Shown here one piece after another: positions 1-8,596 of a DNA stretch of 64,000 bases. The DNA is from Gammaproteobacteria bacterium (GTDB taxonomy: Bacteria; Pseudomonadota; Gammaproteobacteria; Xanthomonadales; Wenzhouxiangellaceae). Location of the stretch: positions 62,001 to 126,000 of the forward strand of contig JAJFKX010000025.1 in NCBI GenBank assembly GCA_021772985.1, read 5' to 3'. How positions within the stretch are numbered: position 1 is the stretch's first letter; each line of letters starts with the position of its first letter. The notes below the pieces were generated by a model. That model did not search any database, was not told the DNA's origin, and saw only the letters and a list, made by a program, of their open reading frames with translations. Made by a program: the position numbers and the translations under genes.

Positions 1-192
1 AACTCTGATTGTATGGGTGAAATATGCAGCCTCACCGGTGATAGTGTCAAACTGAAAAACATCAACACAGGTGAAACCGACACAGTTCCCACAGCTAACT
101 GTGAATGCACAACGCCAGTTTCAGGCGCCGGCACATTTCAGGCACTATATCTAAACGAGGGAAATTGTACTGTTAACTGGTCGACGCGTTAG
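1..192 (+). CDS. C-terminal part of an unknown Cys-rich protein (cut by window edge)
   Basis: Reading frame 1 is open from the first base to a TAG at 190-192, giving the last 63 residues of a protein whose start lies outside the window. The visible part is polar, rich in Thr and Asn, with five cysteines (including CEC) in a short span, as in exported proteins with disulfides. The family is not recognised. It converges on the lipoprotein gene ending at 354; the hairpin at 257-280 lies between them. Confidence 0.5.
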   Translation, partial: NSDCMGEICSLTGDSVKLKNINTGETDTVPTANCECTTPVSGAGTFQALYLNEGNCTVNWSTR

Positions 193-256
193 CGTTTCCT
201 CAAGTACGGAGTGATCACCAACACCTGCAGTTCATACCTCAGCTTCTGTTGAAAAT

Positions 257-280
257 GTGGGCGTCTTAGCCGGCGCCCAC
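257..280. terminator. Hairpin between convergent genes
   Basis: Stem GTGGGCG (257-263) pairs with CGCCCAC (274-280) between two converging genes. There is no strong T-run, so a terminator role is inferred. The left arm, preceded by AAAAT, resembles the right arm of the dispersed repeat described below, so this may be a diverged copy. Confidence 0.35.
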
Positions 281-353
281 TATTCCTGGTTTATCTGCAA
301 GTGAAGAGATGGTGTCTCAACACTTGTTCTCGATCAAAGTAATACAGTTAGAC

Positions 354-782
354 CTAGATTCCATTGAGCAGATCAGCGCAGGTTTTTTGCACCTCAACGA
401 GGACCGAATTTTGATCAAACAATATTCGATATTGGTCTGCTATTTTAGCCAGTGCATTCTTCAAAGAGGCTTGATTGGATAACACCACCAACATTTTGCT
501 TGATTCAAATTCGAGACCCTCATCACCTTTCCAGGCGCCTTTACTGTCAATAACGGTAAAACCCTGCTCCATTTCCTTGCTGATGTTTGATCTTAAAAAT
601 GCCTCCCACTGAGCTTCCGTTACTTCATCACTGCTGCCAATTGACATGCCAAAATAAACGATCCCCCGTTGAGTATAGGTGCATTGATTAACCTGACCCT
701 GTGAATGCATACAACCGGTTAACACAAGGGCAAGTGCTAAAAAAATTAACAGCAATAAATACTGGTTTTTTGAATGACTCAT
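354..782 (-). CDS. Hypothetical lipoprotein, 142 aa
   Basis: The N-terminus is a lipoprotein signal: positive residues, a Leu/Ile-rich stretch, then the lipobox LTGC with the acylated Cys near residue 24. The mature part of about 118 residues is soluble and mixed alpha/beta in character, with two further cysteines. No family is recognised. It should be anchored to the inner or outer membrane facing the periplasm. The gene lies 12 bp downstream of the dehalogenase-like gene on the same strand, so co-transcription is likely, but no functional link is evident. Confidence 0.6.
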   Translation of the reverse strand: MSHSKNQYLLLLIFLALALVLTGCMHSQGQVNQCTYTQRGIVYFGMSIGSSDEVTEAQWEAFLRSNISKEMEQGFTVIDSKGAWKGDEGLEFESSKMLVVLSNQASLKNALAKIADQYRILFDQNSVLVEVQKTCADLLNGI

Positions 783-794
783 TAAACTAAGTGC

Positions 795-1715
795 TCACTT
801 GTTTAGAAAGGCAAGCAACGGCGGAATCACCTGCTGGTGGGCGTCCTCCTGGATGTAATGACCTGCATCCTGAATTCGCATAACTTCTGCTTTTGGAAAG
901 TCTTTTAGCCACAGCTTATCGAGAACCTCCGGCCTGAACGCAATATCTTTCATCGGCCAGGCGATAAACACGGGTTTGTCGGTAAATGCCGGCACCAGCC
1001 GGCTATTTATTTCAGCTAAAAAATCGCTGACCCGCCCTTCAGGCCCGGAAGGGATTTCACGTGGGAATACCAGCATCGAGGTACGCGAAGACCAGCTCGG
1101 ATGGGGCGCCAGATAGGCTGCCTTTTCCTGGTCGCCCAGTCGCTCCGGGTACACCAGCCCCGCTTTAAATAAGAATACCTTGACGAAGGCATTCATCCCC
1201 TTGACCATGAATTCACCAATGCCGGGTGTGCGGAACAATCGCAGTGCTAATGGCAACGACACCTTAGCTGGAGGACGGTGCGCAAATGTGTTCAACACAG
1301 CAAGGCTTCGCAATCGCTCAGGATATCGCGCAGCCCAGGCCAACCCGATTGGCCCGCCCCAGTCCTGAACAAGGATTGTTGCGTCATGCAAATCGAATGA
1401 TTCGAGCAGGGCTTCACATCGATCAGCATGCTGCGGGATTTGATAAAGCGCTGCAATATCAGGTTTTTCAGAGCGCCCAAAACCAAGATGATCCATCACA
1501 ATTGCCCGGTAACCTGCCTGGGTAACCGCCTGGATAAAGTGCCGATAAAGATAACCCCAGGTCGGATTCCCATGTACCATCACAATCGGTCGGCCAGTAC
1601 GCGGTCCTTCATCGACATAGTGCATCCGGCCATCCGGACCATCAAACCAGCGAGGCTGGTAGGGCCAGGTTCCTCCGAAGGTCCAGTCTTGGTCGGTCAT
1701 GCGGTGTTTGGCCAT
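795..1715 (-). CDS. Haloalkane dehalogenase-like alpha/beta hydrolase
   Basis: 306 residues, the usual length of haloalkane dehalogenases. The oxyanion/halide motif HGNPTW (residues 48-53, Asn50 and Trp53) is followed by the nucleophile elbow VQDWGG with Asp118 as nucleophile and Trp119 as second halide-binding residue. A late acid (Asp257 in MKD) and catalytic His286 (AGHY) complete the triad. An Asp rather than Ser nucleophile together with HGNPTW favours the dehalogenase subfamily over ordinary esterases, although some members act on other substrates. A CAGGAA ribosome site precedes the ATG. Cytoplasmic, no signal peptide. Confidence 0.8.
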   Translation of the reverse strand: MAKHRMTDQDWTFGGTWPYQPRWFDGPDGRMHYVDEGPRTGRPIVMVHGNPTWGYLYRHFIQAVTQAGYRAIVMDHLGFGRSEKPDIAALYQIPQHADRCEALLESFDLHDATILVQDWGGPIGLAWAARYPERLRSLAVLNTFAHRPPAKVSLPLALRLFRTPGIGEFMVKGMNAFVKVFLFKAGLVYPERLGDQEKAAYLAPHPSWSSRTSMLVFPREIPSGPEGRVSDFLAEINSRLVPAFTDKPVFIAWPMKDIAFRPEVLDKLWLKDFPKAEVMRIQDAGHYIQEDAHQQVIPPLLAFLNK

Positions 1716-2057
1716 TTGTTATTCCTGAATAATGTAGTCGTAGTGTCTCAATTCTGACTTATTATTCATCAAAAGCTGAACCAGTACTCTTTCAACTTAA
1801 TAATTGCGGGTTCAGCGTTCCTGTGATGTTTAAGAATTACCACACCTATACGCAAGCCAGACGCAGTATTTTTGAATACAATGAGGTTTTCTACAACTGT
1901 AGCCCATTGATTCAACACTTAGCCATATAACATCGTATGATTATGACGTGACAGCTAGTGTCACTTGGCTTGTGTGGCTGATATTTTGAGGAGGTTCAAC
2001 CGTGATCGGTGCCTGATTTCGAAAACACACAATAAATAATCATCAGAGGGAATCACC
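1716..2057. other. Divergent intergenic region with an operator-like dyad
   Basis: This 342-bp stretch separates the dehalogenase-like gene from the small gene at 2058. It contains a repeat-like scrap GTGTCTCAATTCT at 1743-1755 and the dyad at 1948-1964. No gene is supported. Promoters for both flanking genes must lie here, but I cannot place them confidently. Confidence 0.4.
1948..1964. promoter_or_regulatory. Perfect dyad GTGACA-N5-TGTCAC
   Basis: Two 6-bp arms separated by GCTAG form a perfect inverted repeat about 100 bp upstream of the small gene at 2058. The size fits a dimeric repressor or activator site. The binding protein is unknown. Confidence 0.3.
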
Positions 2058-2372
2058 ATGTCTAGCAGCAACCCATTGACCATCGGCCCGGGCGAATCGG
2101 TAACTATCATCTATGTGGGCGAACAGATCCCCAACCAGGTGGTGATTTTGAACCAAAGCAATGTGCCAGGAAATTTCACCATCTACGGCGCCGTTCGTGA
2201 GGGTAAAACATGGCTCAAACAGTGGGGTTACTTTGGGACCATTGAAGCAAACGCTGAGCTAGGCCCCCTGGTAAATTGGCCCTCAAATACAGCCATAATC
2301 CAAAACAACAGCGTAGCAGCGGCTACCCTGTCTATTGGTGGGCCAGGCATTTTCCCCTGGTCTGAAAACTAA
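2058..2372 (+). CDS. Small hypothetical protein, 104 aa
   Basis: The ATG at 2058 has an AGAGGGA ribosome site 7 bases upstream. The protein has alternating hydrophobic residues, many Asn, Gly and Pro, and no signal peptide, which suggests a small all-beta domain. No family recognised. It stands alone: the dehalogenase is divergent and the DDAH gene begins 195 bp downstream, beyond a repeat half-copy. The coding call rests on length, ribosome site and plausible composition. Confidence 0.55.
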   Translation: MSSSNPLTIGPGESVTIIYVGEQIPNQVVILNQSNVPGNFTIYGAVREGKTWLKQWGYFGTIEANAELGPLVNWPSNTAIIQNNSVAAATLSIGGPGIFPWSEN

Positions 2373-2390
2373 GCGGTTATGGACACCCAC

Positions 2391-2417
2391 AATTTCCTTT
2401 TTATACATTGCTAAAGA
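2391..2417 (+). repeat. Dispersed hairpin repeat, left half
   Basis: Left arm GGACACCCACAAT plus the loop end GCTAAAGAT of the dispersed family; the right arm is missing and replaced by unrelated sequence. It sits 18 bp after the stop of the small gene ending at 2372. Confidence 0.7.
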
Positions 2418-2567
2418 TCCAGGGCTCCACTCTCCCGCTGTTGCAGCAGGTTTCACCGGTTTATGAACTGCTGTAAGCTGCCCTTGCATATGGCGCAGTG
2501 CCAAGAAATTTCTTGATGATTTCTTGCCTGTTGCATCAGCCATCACGCAACTAGAGAAGGATACAAT

Positions 2568-3374
2568 ATGACCCAGGCACTGTCAGTATGTCAGTTCAAT
2601 AAAGCCATTGTCAGGGCACCAGCGCAATCGGTTGTTAACGGCCTTCGTGCGGGTGATGGGGAAAGCCCAACCTATCAAGGCATTCTGGCTGAGCATCAGG
2701 CCTATGTCAGCGCACTCAGAGCTGCAGGTGTTGCCGTATTGGAGCTGCCCGCACTTGAGCAATTTCCAGACTCGATATTTGTTGAAGATCCTGCGCTTGT
2801 ATTTTCCGAAGCTGCGGTTTTATTGCGGCCCGGTGCGCCAAATCGTACAGCTGAGTCAGCGGCAATTGAAGCGACTTTGCAGCAGCAGTTTGAACGGGTT
2901 TATACCATGCCACCCGGCAGATTTGCCGAAGGCGGCGATGTTCTGGTGACACCCGAAAAGGTCATGATCGGACTTTCTAATCGTACCGATACTAGCGGGG
3001 CTGAAGCACTTGGCGATATCCTCCGTAAGCTTGGCCGCAAGGTGGAGATTGTTGCAACACCATCAACAATATTGCATTTCAAAAGCGATTGCGGGCTGCT
3101 TGACGAGGAAACAGTACTTACAACCGCACGGCTGGCGCAGACCGGTGTGTTTGATAGCTTTGACCAGATTATCACCCCTCCTGGTGAAGAGGGAGCCGCC
3201 AATGTGTTGCGTATTAATGATATTGCATTGTTGGGTGATCAGTTTCCGCGAACAGCGGAGACCCTGGATAAACGTGGGTTTAATGTCCTACCCATAGCCA
3301 CATCACAGATTGCCAAAATTGATGCCGGTCTTTCATGCATGTCCTTGCGCTGGATGTGCGAGCCAGCCAATTGA
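2568..3374 (+). CDS. ddaH: Dimethylarginine dimethylaminohydrolase (DDAH) family protein
   Basis: 268 residues. Guanidine-modifying superfamily landmarks are present in order: FVEDP near residue 71, EGGDVL near 121, LHFKSDC around the catalytic His near 170, and the nucleophile Cys257 in GLSCMS close to the C-terminus. This arrangement matches bacterial DDAH, which hydrolyses N-omega-methylated arginine to citrulline and methylamines; other superfamily members (arginine deiminase, amidinotransferase) are larger. It is cytoplasmic. The permease gene begins 31 bp downstream, so an uptake-plus-catabolism operon for arginine derivatives is plausible. Confidence 0.82.
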   Translation: MTQALSVCQFNKAIVRAPAQSVVNGLRAGDGESPTYQGILAEHQAYVSALRAAGVAVLELPALEQFPDSIFVEDPALVFSEAAVLLRPGAPNRTAESAAIEATLQQQFERVYTMPPGRFAEGGDVLVTPEKVMIGLSNRTDTSGAEALGDILRKLGRKVEIVATPSTILHFKSDCGLLDEETVLTTARLAQTGVFDSFDQIITPPGEEGAANVLRINDIALLGDQFPRTAETLDKRGFNVLPIATSQIAKIDAGLSCMSLRWMCEPAN

Positions 3375-3405
3375 TGGCTGATTCGATGCAACCGACAGTC
3401 TAGCC

Positions 3406-4725
3406 ATGATTCAACCTGCAGCACACTCACAAGATCATCGGCAAACATCGGCCTCTCCCAGCCTTGGCTTTTGGAAGTGCTGGGCGATGTCGGTCGGTGT
3501 GATGATCGGGTCTGGCGTTTTCCTGCTGCCTGCGGTTCTTGCACCATACGGCTCGATCAGTTTTTGGGGGTGGCTGGTGACTTCAGCTGGCGCCATATTG
3601 ATCGCTTTGACGTTGGGCCGGCTGGCTGGGAGAACAACAAAAACCGGCGGCTTTTACATCTATGTGCAGAGTGCTTTTGGTGATTTGGCTGGTTTTGCAG
3701 TCGCTTGGAGTTATTGGCTCAGCATCATATTTGCGGTGGCCGCGATCAGTGTCGCGTTTGCCGGTTATGCCGGTGCAGTTATCCCGGTGCTGGGAAGTAA
3801 TGCATTGGTGCAGGCATTGGTTGCAGTTGTTATTGTTTGGACACTTACAGCTGTAAATATCAAAGGCGTTGCAGAAGCTGCTACAACACAGCTGGTGATG
3901 ACTGTCTTAAAAATAATTCCGCTGCTGGTCATCATTGTTCTCGGCGTTGTTGCCGGTTCAGCGGACAATATTCCACCCTATAATCCGCAAAATATCCCTC
4001 TCCATAAGGCCTTGGCGGCAACTGCATTGTTAACCATGTGGGCCTTTATCGGACTGGAAGCAGGTGCGGTAGCCGCCACTGATGTTATTGACCCCAAAAG
4101 AACCATTCCACGTGCAATCGTATTCGGCACACTGACCGTCGCAGTAATTTACATCGCATCGACGGCTGCTGTAATGCTGCTGATCCCTGCTGATGTGCTG
4201 GCTCAGTCTACTGCCCCGTTTGCTGACGCTGCTCAAAAGCTGGGCCCGGCGGGCAGTATGTTGATTGCTGTAGGGGCGCTTGTTTCAACTGCGGGATCAC
4301 TTAATGGAAATATTTTTTTAAGCGGGCAGATGCCGATGGCAGTGGCTAATGATAAGCTTGCACCAACAATACTACAGTTGAAAAATACCGGTGGGGCACC
4401 GGTTGCAGCATTGCTGGCTTCCTCTGGATTAGCTACTTTGCTGATATTTCTTAATTACAACAGCGGCTTGGTTGCAGCATTCACATTTCTAATTTCAATG
4501 TCGACCCTGGCAACTCTATTACCTTATGCTCTGTCCGCATTGGCAGAAATCAAACAATCCGCCGCCACAGCAAAAACCTGGGCCTTGATCGCCATGATTG
4601 CACTTGGCTATTCAGTGATTGCGATGGCAGGCGCCGGCATAAAAACGCTTGTCTGGGGCACTGCTCTGATTATTGCCGGCTTGCCAATATTTTATTGGTC
4701 TAAACGTCGATTCAGATTGCGCTGA
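3406..4725 (+). CDS. APC-family amino-acid permease/antiporter
   Basis: 439 residues, very hydrophobic, with about 12 membrane helices. GSGVF in the first helix and WAFIGLEAG in the sixth are characteristic of amino-acid/polyamine/organocation transporters of the AdiC (arginine/agmatine) and YjeH type. It probably imports or exchanges a cationic amino acid or derivative across the inner membrane. It lies directly downstream of the DDAH gene on the same strand, which makes arginine-like compounds the most likely substrates; this is inference from context. Confidence 0.82.
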   Translation: MIQPAAHSQDHRQTSASPSLGFWKCWAMSVGVMIGSGVFLLPAVLAPYGSISFWGWLVTSAGAILIALTLGRLAGRTTKTGGFYIYVQSAFGDLAGFAVAWSYWLSIIFAVAAISVAFAGYAGAVIPVLGSNALVQALVAVVIVWTLTAVNIKGVAEAATTQLVMTVLKIIPLLVIIVLGVVAGSADNIPPYNPQNIPLHKALAATALLTMWAFIGLEAGAVAATDVIDPKRTIPRAIVFGTLTVAVIYIASTAAVMLLIPADVLAQSTAPFADAAQKLGPAGSMLIAVGALVSTAGSLNGNIFLSGQMPMAVANDKLAPTILQLKNTGGAPVAALLASSGLATLLIFLNYNSGLVAAFTFLISMSTLATLLPYALSALAEIKQSAATAKTWALIAMIALGYSVIAMAGAGIKTLVWGTALIIAGLPIFYWSKRRFRLR

Positions 4726-4754
4726 CCTCAGACGAAGAGCCACTTTTTTAAACG

Positions 4755-6431
4755 CTACCTCTCAGGATAGCGAATTCTTTTTGTATATCGATTCCCTATA
4801 ATATCCTCAATGATTACCTCGCCATTCAACCACACACCTCCCGAATACGGGGGTACATTATTTTCAATTCTGGTTGAGAAGCGCCCTGAATGACGCCTGA
4901 AAGACTGATCAAAGTTATGATATGGGAAACCATCGCAATGACTGCAGTTTAATTCACCTTTTGCCTGCACCACTGAGAAATAAAACTCTTCTGGATCAAT
5001 GCTGACCTCTAACTGATAAAACGTATCGTGACTGACAAGCAACACATCAATCTCTGGTGGCGTCAGTTCGATATCACCAATGATCATCTGCGACAGTCGT
5101 TGCGCAGGCAAAGTCAGCAAAGCTGCTGGTGTTTCACCAGCCTGCTCCCATAAATCAATAATGCGATCATCGTCGGTAAGGATATAGATATCACCTGGAA
5201 AAAGCCTGCCATTAAGGCTGAATGATTCCGCCTGCTGTTCCAGTTCAAAAACACTGTCAAATAAATCACCAATAGAAAAGCCGGGATCGTAAAAATCTGT
5301 ACCCGTAAATACTGGATAACTTTGCGACGGAGATTGGTCAAAACGGGTCAGTAAATTGGTAGAAGTGCTGATGATATTATTCTCGAATGAACTCCAGTTA
5401 ACATCATATTCCCAACTTTGATTCTGTTCATTCCAGCGTACAATTTTGGCATCAACCTGTACTGTGCTGAGAAACAGCGGCACACCCTGTTGAAGACTCC
5501 GCAACTCATCAATACTCACGGTAATTTCGCGGCCTGCCGCATCCCGTTCTATAGCTACAGTTCCACTTCGTGGGAATCGGCTGCCAGGCGTACCGACCGG
5601 GGTTAGCTCATTGGCTGCCAGCTCAGGCTTCACGGTAGCGATCACCTTATCTCCAAGAATCACATTGAAAGTCGGCCTGACCTCCCGTGCCGGACAACCA
5701 CCCAGATTGAGGTACGCAACTGAGAATCGTAATTTGGCTGCGGCGCCCGGGTTGGTGCTGGTTGCGCTCGACCAGCTTTCAGTGGTACCACCACCTCTGG
5801 TTTCAGATTGCCCCCAGGTATGGCTGTAGGATGCCTCAACACCCACCTTGGCCAGCTTAAATGGATTGATGGAAAACTCAGTTGATACTTTGCCACCTAC
5901 TGTATTGGAACTGCTGGTGGTATTGCTCCAGGTATCACTAATGGTTTCACCATTGGATTTGGTGATGGTCCCGATTGGAATCACATCATAGTCGTACAGA
6001 TTGATCGAGATTACCGGGTTGGCTGCGATTAACGGGTCATTGTAGGGCCGCGGCACAGTAGCAGGCATATTGATACCGGTCACTTCCATGTAATCACTGT
6101 AAGGGTCGTAATCGGTGGACCAGGCACGCGGGTCGGTCAGATGACAGTCTCGATCAACTACCGGATTGCACGCTGTCAGACCATCAAGCGGCGTGTAGGT
6201 ATAGCCCTCCAACTCCAGTCGATTAGAAATGCCGTCTTTGTCGTCATCAGCATCAGCGTCAAGCCAGATCGTTTCACCAGCTGGGGTCAGCAGTGCAACT
6301 TGTGCCTGCTTTGAGGCAGTTGGTGACTCTGGGCTATCAGTACCGCCATCGCAGGCGGTAAACCCTAGAATGGCGATAAAAACCAGCAGCAGTATTTCGA
6401 TTCGCTTAAATGTTACCCCATCGACCCGCAT
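4755..6431 (-). CDS. Protective-antigen-like (binary toxin B type) lipoprotein, copy 1
   Basis: 558 residues with a lipoprotein signal ending in FTAC (Cys27) and an AAGGAG ribosome site. Residues 58-74 (DADADDDKDGISNRLE) match the double calcium site of the PA/Iota-Ib/VIP1 family. This is followed by LEGYTY, WSTDYDPYSDY (104-114) and DPLIAANPV, which parallel the order in anthrax PA domain 1'. Residues 165-225 are Ser/Thr/Gly-rich and alternating, as in the pore-forming hairpin. The stretch after it (GAAAKLRFSVAYLN...PTFNVILG) matches the conserved PA strand region with NTG and PTTSLVLG. There is no PA14 domain or receptor-binding domain; the protein ends after about 330 further residues. A close paralogue of identical length lies at 28456-30132. 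Expected on the cell surface or in the periplasm. The function in this organism is unknown. Confidence 0.75.
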   Translation of the reverse strand: MRVDGVTFKRIEILLLVFIAILGFTACDGGTDSPESPTASKQAQVALLTPAGETIWLDADADDDKDGISNRLELEGYTYTPLDGLTACNPVVDRDCHLTDPRAWSTDYDPYSDYMEVTGINMPATVPRPYNDPLIAANPVISINLYDYDVIPIGTITKSNGETISDTWSNTTSSSNTVGGKVSTEFSINPFKLAKVGVEASYSHTWGQSETRGGGTTESWSSATSTNPGAAAKLRFSVAYLNLGGCPAREVRPTFNVILGDKVIATVKPELAANELTPVGTPGSRFPRSGTVAIERDAAGREITVSIDELRSLQQGVPLFLSTVQVDAKIVRWNEQNQSWEYDVNWSSFENNIISTSTNLLTRFDQSPSQSYPVFTGTDFYDPGFSIGDLFDSVFELEQQAESFSLNGRLFPGDIYILTDDDRIIDLWEQAGETPAALLTLPAQRLSQMIIGDIELTPPEIDVLLVSHDTFYQLEVSIDPEEFYFSVVQAKGELNCSHCDGFPYHNFDQSFRRHSGRFSTRIENNVPPYSGGVWLNGEVIIEDIIGNRYTKRIRYPER

Positions 6432-6626
6432 ACCAACTCCTTGTTATTGATGTCATTATTTATCTGCATCATATCGCAGATACACATCTATTCTCAGCTT
6501 TATACTTCACCTCTAGAAGGTAGAGTCTGAATGTCAATGCTTTCTGCAACTGAACAATTAATACTGGAAAGAAAAAACCCGTAATGAATCCGGACACGCA
6601 CAATTTTAACTTTCGCATCGCTAGAC

Positions 6627-6646
6627 ATATGGGTGTCTTAATTCAT
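6627..6646 (+). repeat. Dispersed hairpin repeat, right arm
   Basis: ATATGGGTGTCTTAATTCAT matches the right arm of the dispersed family. It forms the breakpoint of the truncated Lrp/AsnC gene immediately to its right. Confidence 0.6.
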
Positions 6647-6831
6647 CCCCTGGAGCTCAGCAATGCCACCTCACTTTCGATAACGCCTTAGTCTCTAAGC
6701 CGCCTTAACCGGCGGTAGGCAGCCGGCGCCGACAAACCGGCCTGCTCACCCAGGTATTCTGCGGTCAACCGAGCGTTTTGCTGCACCAGCTTAAGGATTT
6801 TCAGATCTATCTGATCCAGTTGTATCTGCAT
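6643..6831 (-). pseudogene. Truncated Lrp/AsnC-family regulator
   Basis: From the ATG at 6831 the frame encodes a typical AsnC/Lrp helix-turn-helix start (LDQIDLKILKLVQQNARLT, then LGEQAGLSAPAAYRRL). An in-frame TAA follows at 6688-6690, and homologous sequence continues in the same frame (GVIESEVALL) until it runs into the dispersed repeat at 6627-6646. The ligand-binding domain is absent. This is a dead gene carrying both a nonsense mutation and a truncation at the repeat. Confidence 0.7.
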
Positions 6832-6847
6832 TTGTTTAGACCATTCA

Positions 6848-8089
6848 CTACCGTTCCAAATGCTGACTTACAATCGTCTGCATTGAATCAGTCAATTGCA
6901 GCTGTGCTGCATTTCGCCAGAATTCTTTTGCCAAGGCTGTAGCAGATTCCCATACCGCGAGCGTATTAACCGTTGGCCGCGCTTCATCTACAGCAGTGTT
7001 GCGCAAGTTCCCGCTGGCGGGTGGCGCATAAGCCATGGACAGCTGGTCGAATGCCGGCGCAAGCACATAACCTGTTTCAGTTGGGTATAGCAAGATGTTG
7101 TATTGATGGCGATCTGTATTGGCTATTAATGCGCCAAATGCATCCAGCAAAGCGATACGTTGTGTATCCGCGCCGCTCAGCAATCCACGGTGTTCGAGAC
7201 CAACTGCTGCATCTGCCCAGGTAATATCCGGTTGCCCGGATGCAGCTGCAAGTGTCATCACTGCGCGGCGCCCATTGATACCGATTCGGTCAAACCGATT
7301 AACCATTAGGCACCGGTAAGCATCCACGTCATGCAACTCTGATTCTGCTGACTCAACACCGGCATTTCGAAGGGTAGTCAGCGCAAGGTGTTCAAGCGCC
7401 AGCAGGTCCTGCCAGCGTCTTGAGTTATCGGTTGCATCTGTTGCGAATTTAACAATCCGATGCCGGCCTTCAACCAGTACAGTAAACTTTGGTTGCTCAC
7501 CACCGGCAGAAGAACCGGGGTTTTCCCCAGCCAGTGCTGCATCGCTTAAAACAGGAAAATCATCAATGGTCCGGGTTTGATATTGCAATGCCTGATAACG
7601 ATTGAATGATTCTTCACCGATAACAAGATTACCCGGCAGATCCTCTCCTCTTCGGGTAAGCGCAATAAGCACATGATGATCCGACCATCTGTTCAAATCT
7701 CCTGGCAAGTCTAGTTCGGTACGGTATCGGGCAAAGGATCGACCAAGGAATCCGCGGGGAGCAATGTCGTGCATTTCCGGCGGTAATCCATCGATGATGT
7801 TTTCCTCCGGTAACCACACAGACTCACTGGCAGCAAGTGTGGCGAGCGTACCCGTTCGCGCTATTGTCCCATCGGCATCAACCCGAAAAACCGGAAACTC
7901 GTCACTGGTCAGGCCCGTCAGTTTTTGTCTTGTCGCATAACGAGTGCCACGCGCCCGTCCTAACCGGATGACTTGCGATGCTTCTCTTTTGTAAGCATTG
8001 CTGAGCGTTTCGCGGCTGATGTTCCCTTCTGCGATCAGCTCACTGCTTTTGCGTGAGCCATTGGTTAAGTATGGGTGCAATCTAAACAT
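6848..8089 (-). CDS. yjjJ: HipA-family kinase, YjjJ type
   Basis: 413 residues. The N-terminal 55 residues look like a winged helix (SRETLSNAYKRE, then RGTRYATR), as in YjjJ, where the DNA-binding part and the HipA-like kinase are in one chain. The kinase shows a Gly-rich loop SAGGEQPKF (194-202), the catalytic motif NTDRHQYN (324-331) and the metal-binding FDQL (347-350). HipA enzymes phosphorylate protein targets (glutamyl-tRNA synthetase for HipA itself) and slow growth. No HipB-like antitoxin is adjacent, consistent with the solitary YjjJ group. The upstream region is AT-rich. Target not inferable. Confidence 0.75.
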   Translation of the reverse strand: MFRLHPYLTNGSRKSSELIAEGNISRETLSNAYKREASQVIRLGRARGTRYATRQKLTGLTSDEFPVFRVDADGTIARTGTLATLAASESVWLPEENIIDGLPPEMHDIAPRGFLGRSFARYRTELDLPGDLNRWSDHHVLIALTRRGEDLPGNLVIGEESFNRYQALQYQTRTIDDFPVLSDAALAGENPGSSAGGEQPKFTVLVEGRHRIVKFATDATDNSRRWQDLLALEHLALTTLRNAGVESAESELHDVDAYRCLMVNRFDRIGINGRRAVMTLAAASGQPDITWADAAVGLEHRGLLSGADTQRIALLDAFGALIANTDRHQYNILLYPTETGYVLAPAFDQLSMAYAPPASGNLRNTAVDEARPTVNTLAVWESATALAKEFWRNAAQLQLTDSMQTIVSQHLER

Positions 8090-8229
8090 AAACTTGATGA
8101 TTTACATTTTCATATCAATTTGATATATATAATTATATTTCTATATATTCAATAATAACTTGACGATTTATCTGACGTTTTCAATCAAAGTATACATAGC
8201 GTTCATACTGAACGCCACATATACACTGC

Positions 8230-8250
8230 CTGGAGAAGAGACTTCTCCAG
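8230..8250. terminator. Strong 9-bp hairpin
   Basis: CTGGAGAAG (8230-8238) pairs perfectly with CTTCTCCAG (8242-8250) around a 3-base loop. It lies 28 bp downstream of the stop of the minus-strand gene ending at 8279 and upstream of the yjjJ start. A termination role for the upstream gene is likely, though no T-run follows. Confidence 0.45.
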
Positions 8251-8278
8251 CATCAGTCATCAGTTAGCTGGCCTGTTA

Positions 8279-8596
8279 TTACTTATCTGCCTGCCAGCGA
8301 TCATGCAGTTCATCGGTGATACCTCTAGCTTCGGCGATCATGGCCTGGAGCATCCACAGGTAATCGCTGTTGATGGTTGCATTTGGGTGTTCGGGCGGGT
8401 GGGTGGCGGTGTAGAGTTGGGTCAGGCGTTCGGTGAGTTTGTCTTGCAGGGTTAGGGTATCGATTGTTTCGGGGATAGTGAAGACGCCATCGATGAGATT
8501 AGGCGATGGGGAAGAATTGTGTTTTTTGTAATCGCTGGGGTTTTCGTGGATGTAGGTGAGATTGCTTGCAGACGTGGTAAGATTTTGGGTAGCCAT
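8279..8596 (-). CDS. Small hypothetical protein, 105 aa
   Basis: The ATG at 8596 is preferred over an upstream TTG. The protein is polar with no signal or membrane segment; the C-terminal half (DYLWMLQAMIAEARGI...LHDRWQADK) looks helical. The N-terminal half is low complexity (Asn, Thr, Ser, Pro). Family not recognised. It lies upstream of the HipA-like kinase on the same strand, separated by a hairpin, and at the edge of the AT-rich accessory region. It could be an orphan regulator or antitoxin, but nothing proves this. Confidence 0.5.
   Translation of the reverse strand: MATQNLTTSASNLTYIHENPSDYKKHNSSPSPNLIDGVFTIPETIDTLTLQDKLTERLTQLYTATHPPEHPNATINSDYLWMLQAMIAEARGITDELHDRWQADK

Noticed and set aside
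2283..2546. 87-codon minus-strand frame overlapping the small gene at 2058
   Set aside because: It crosses the repeat and the end of a better-supported gene; no recognisable protein.
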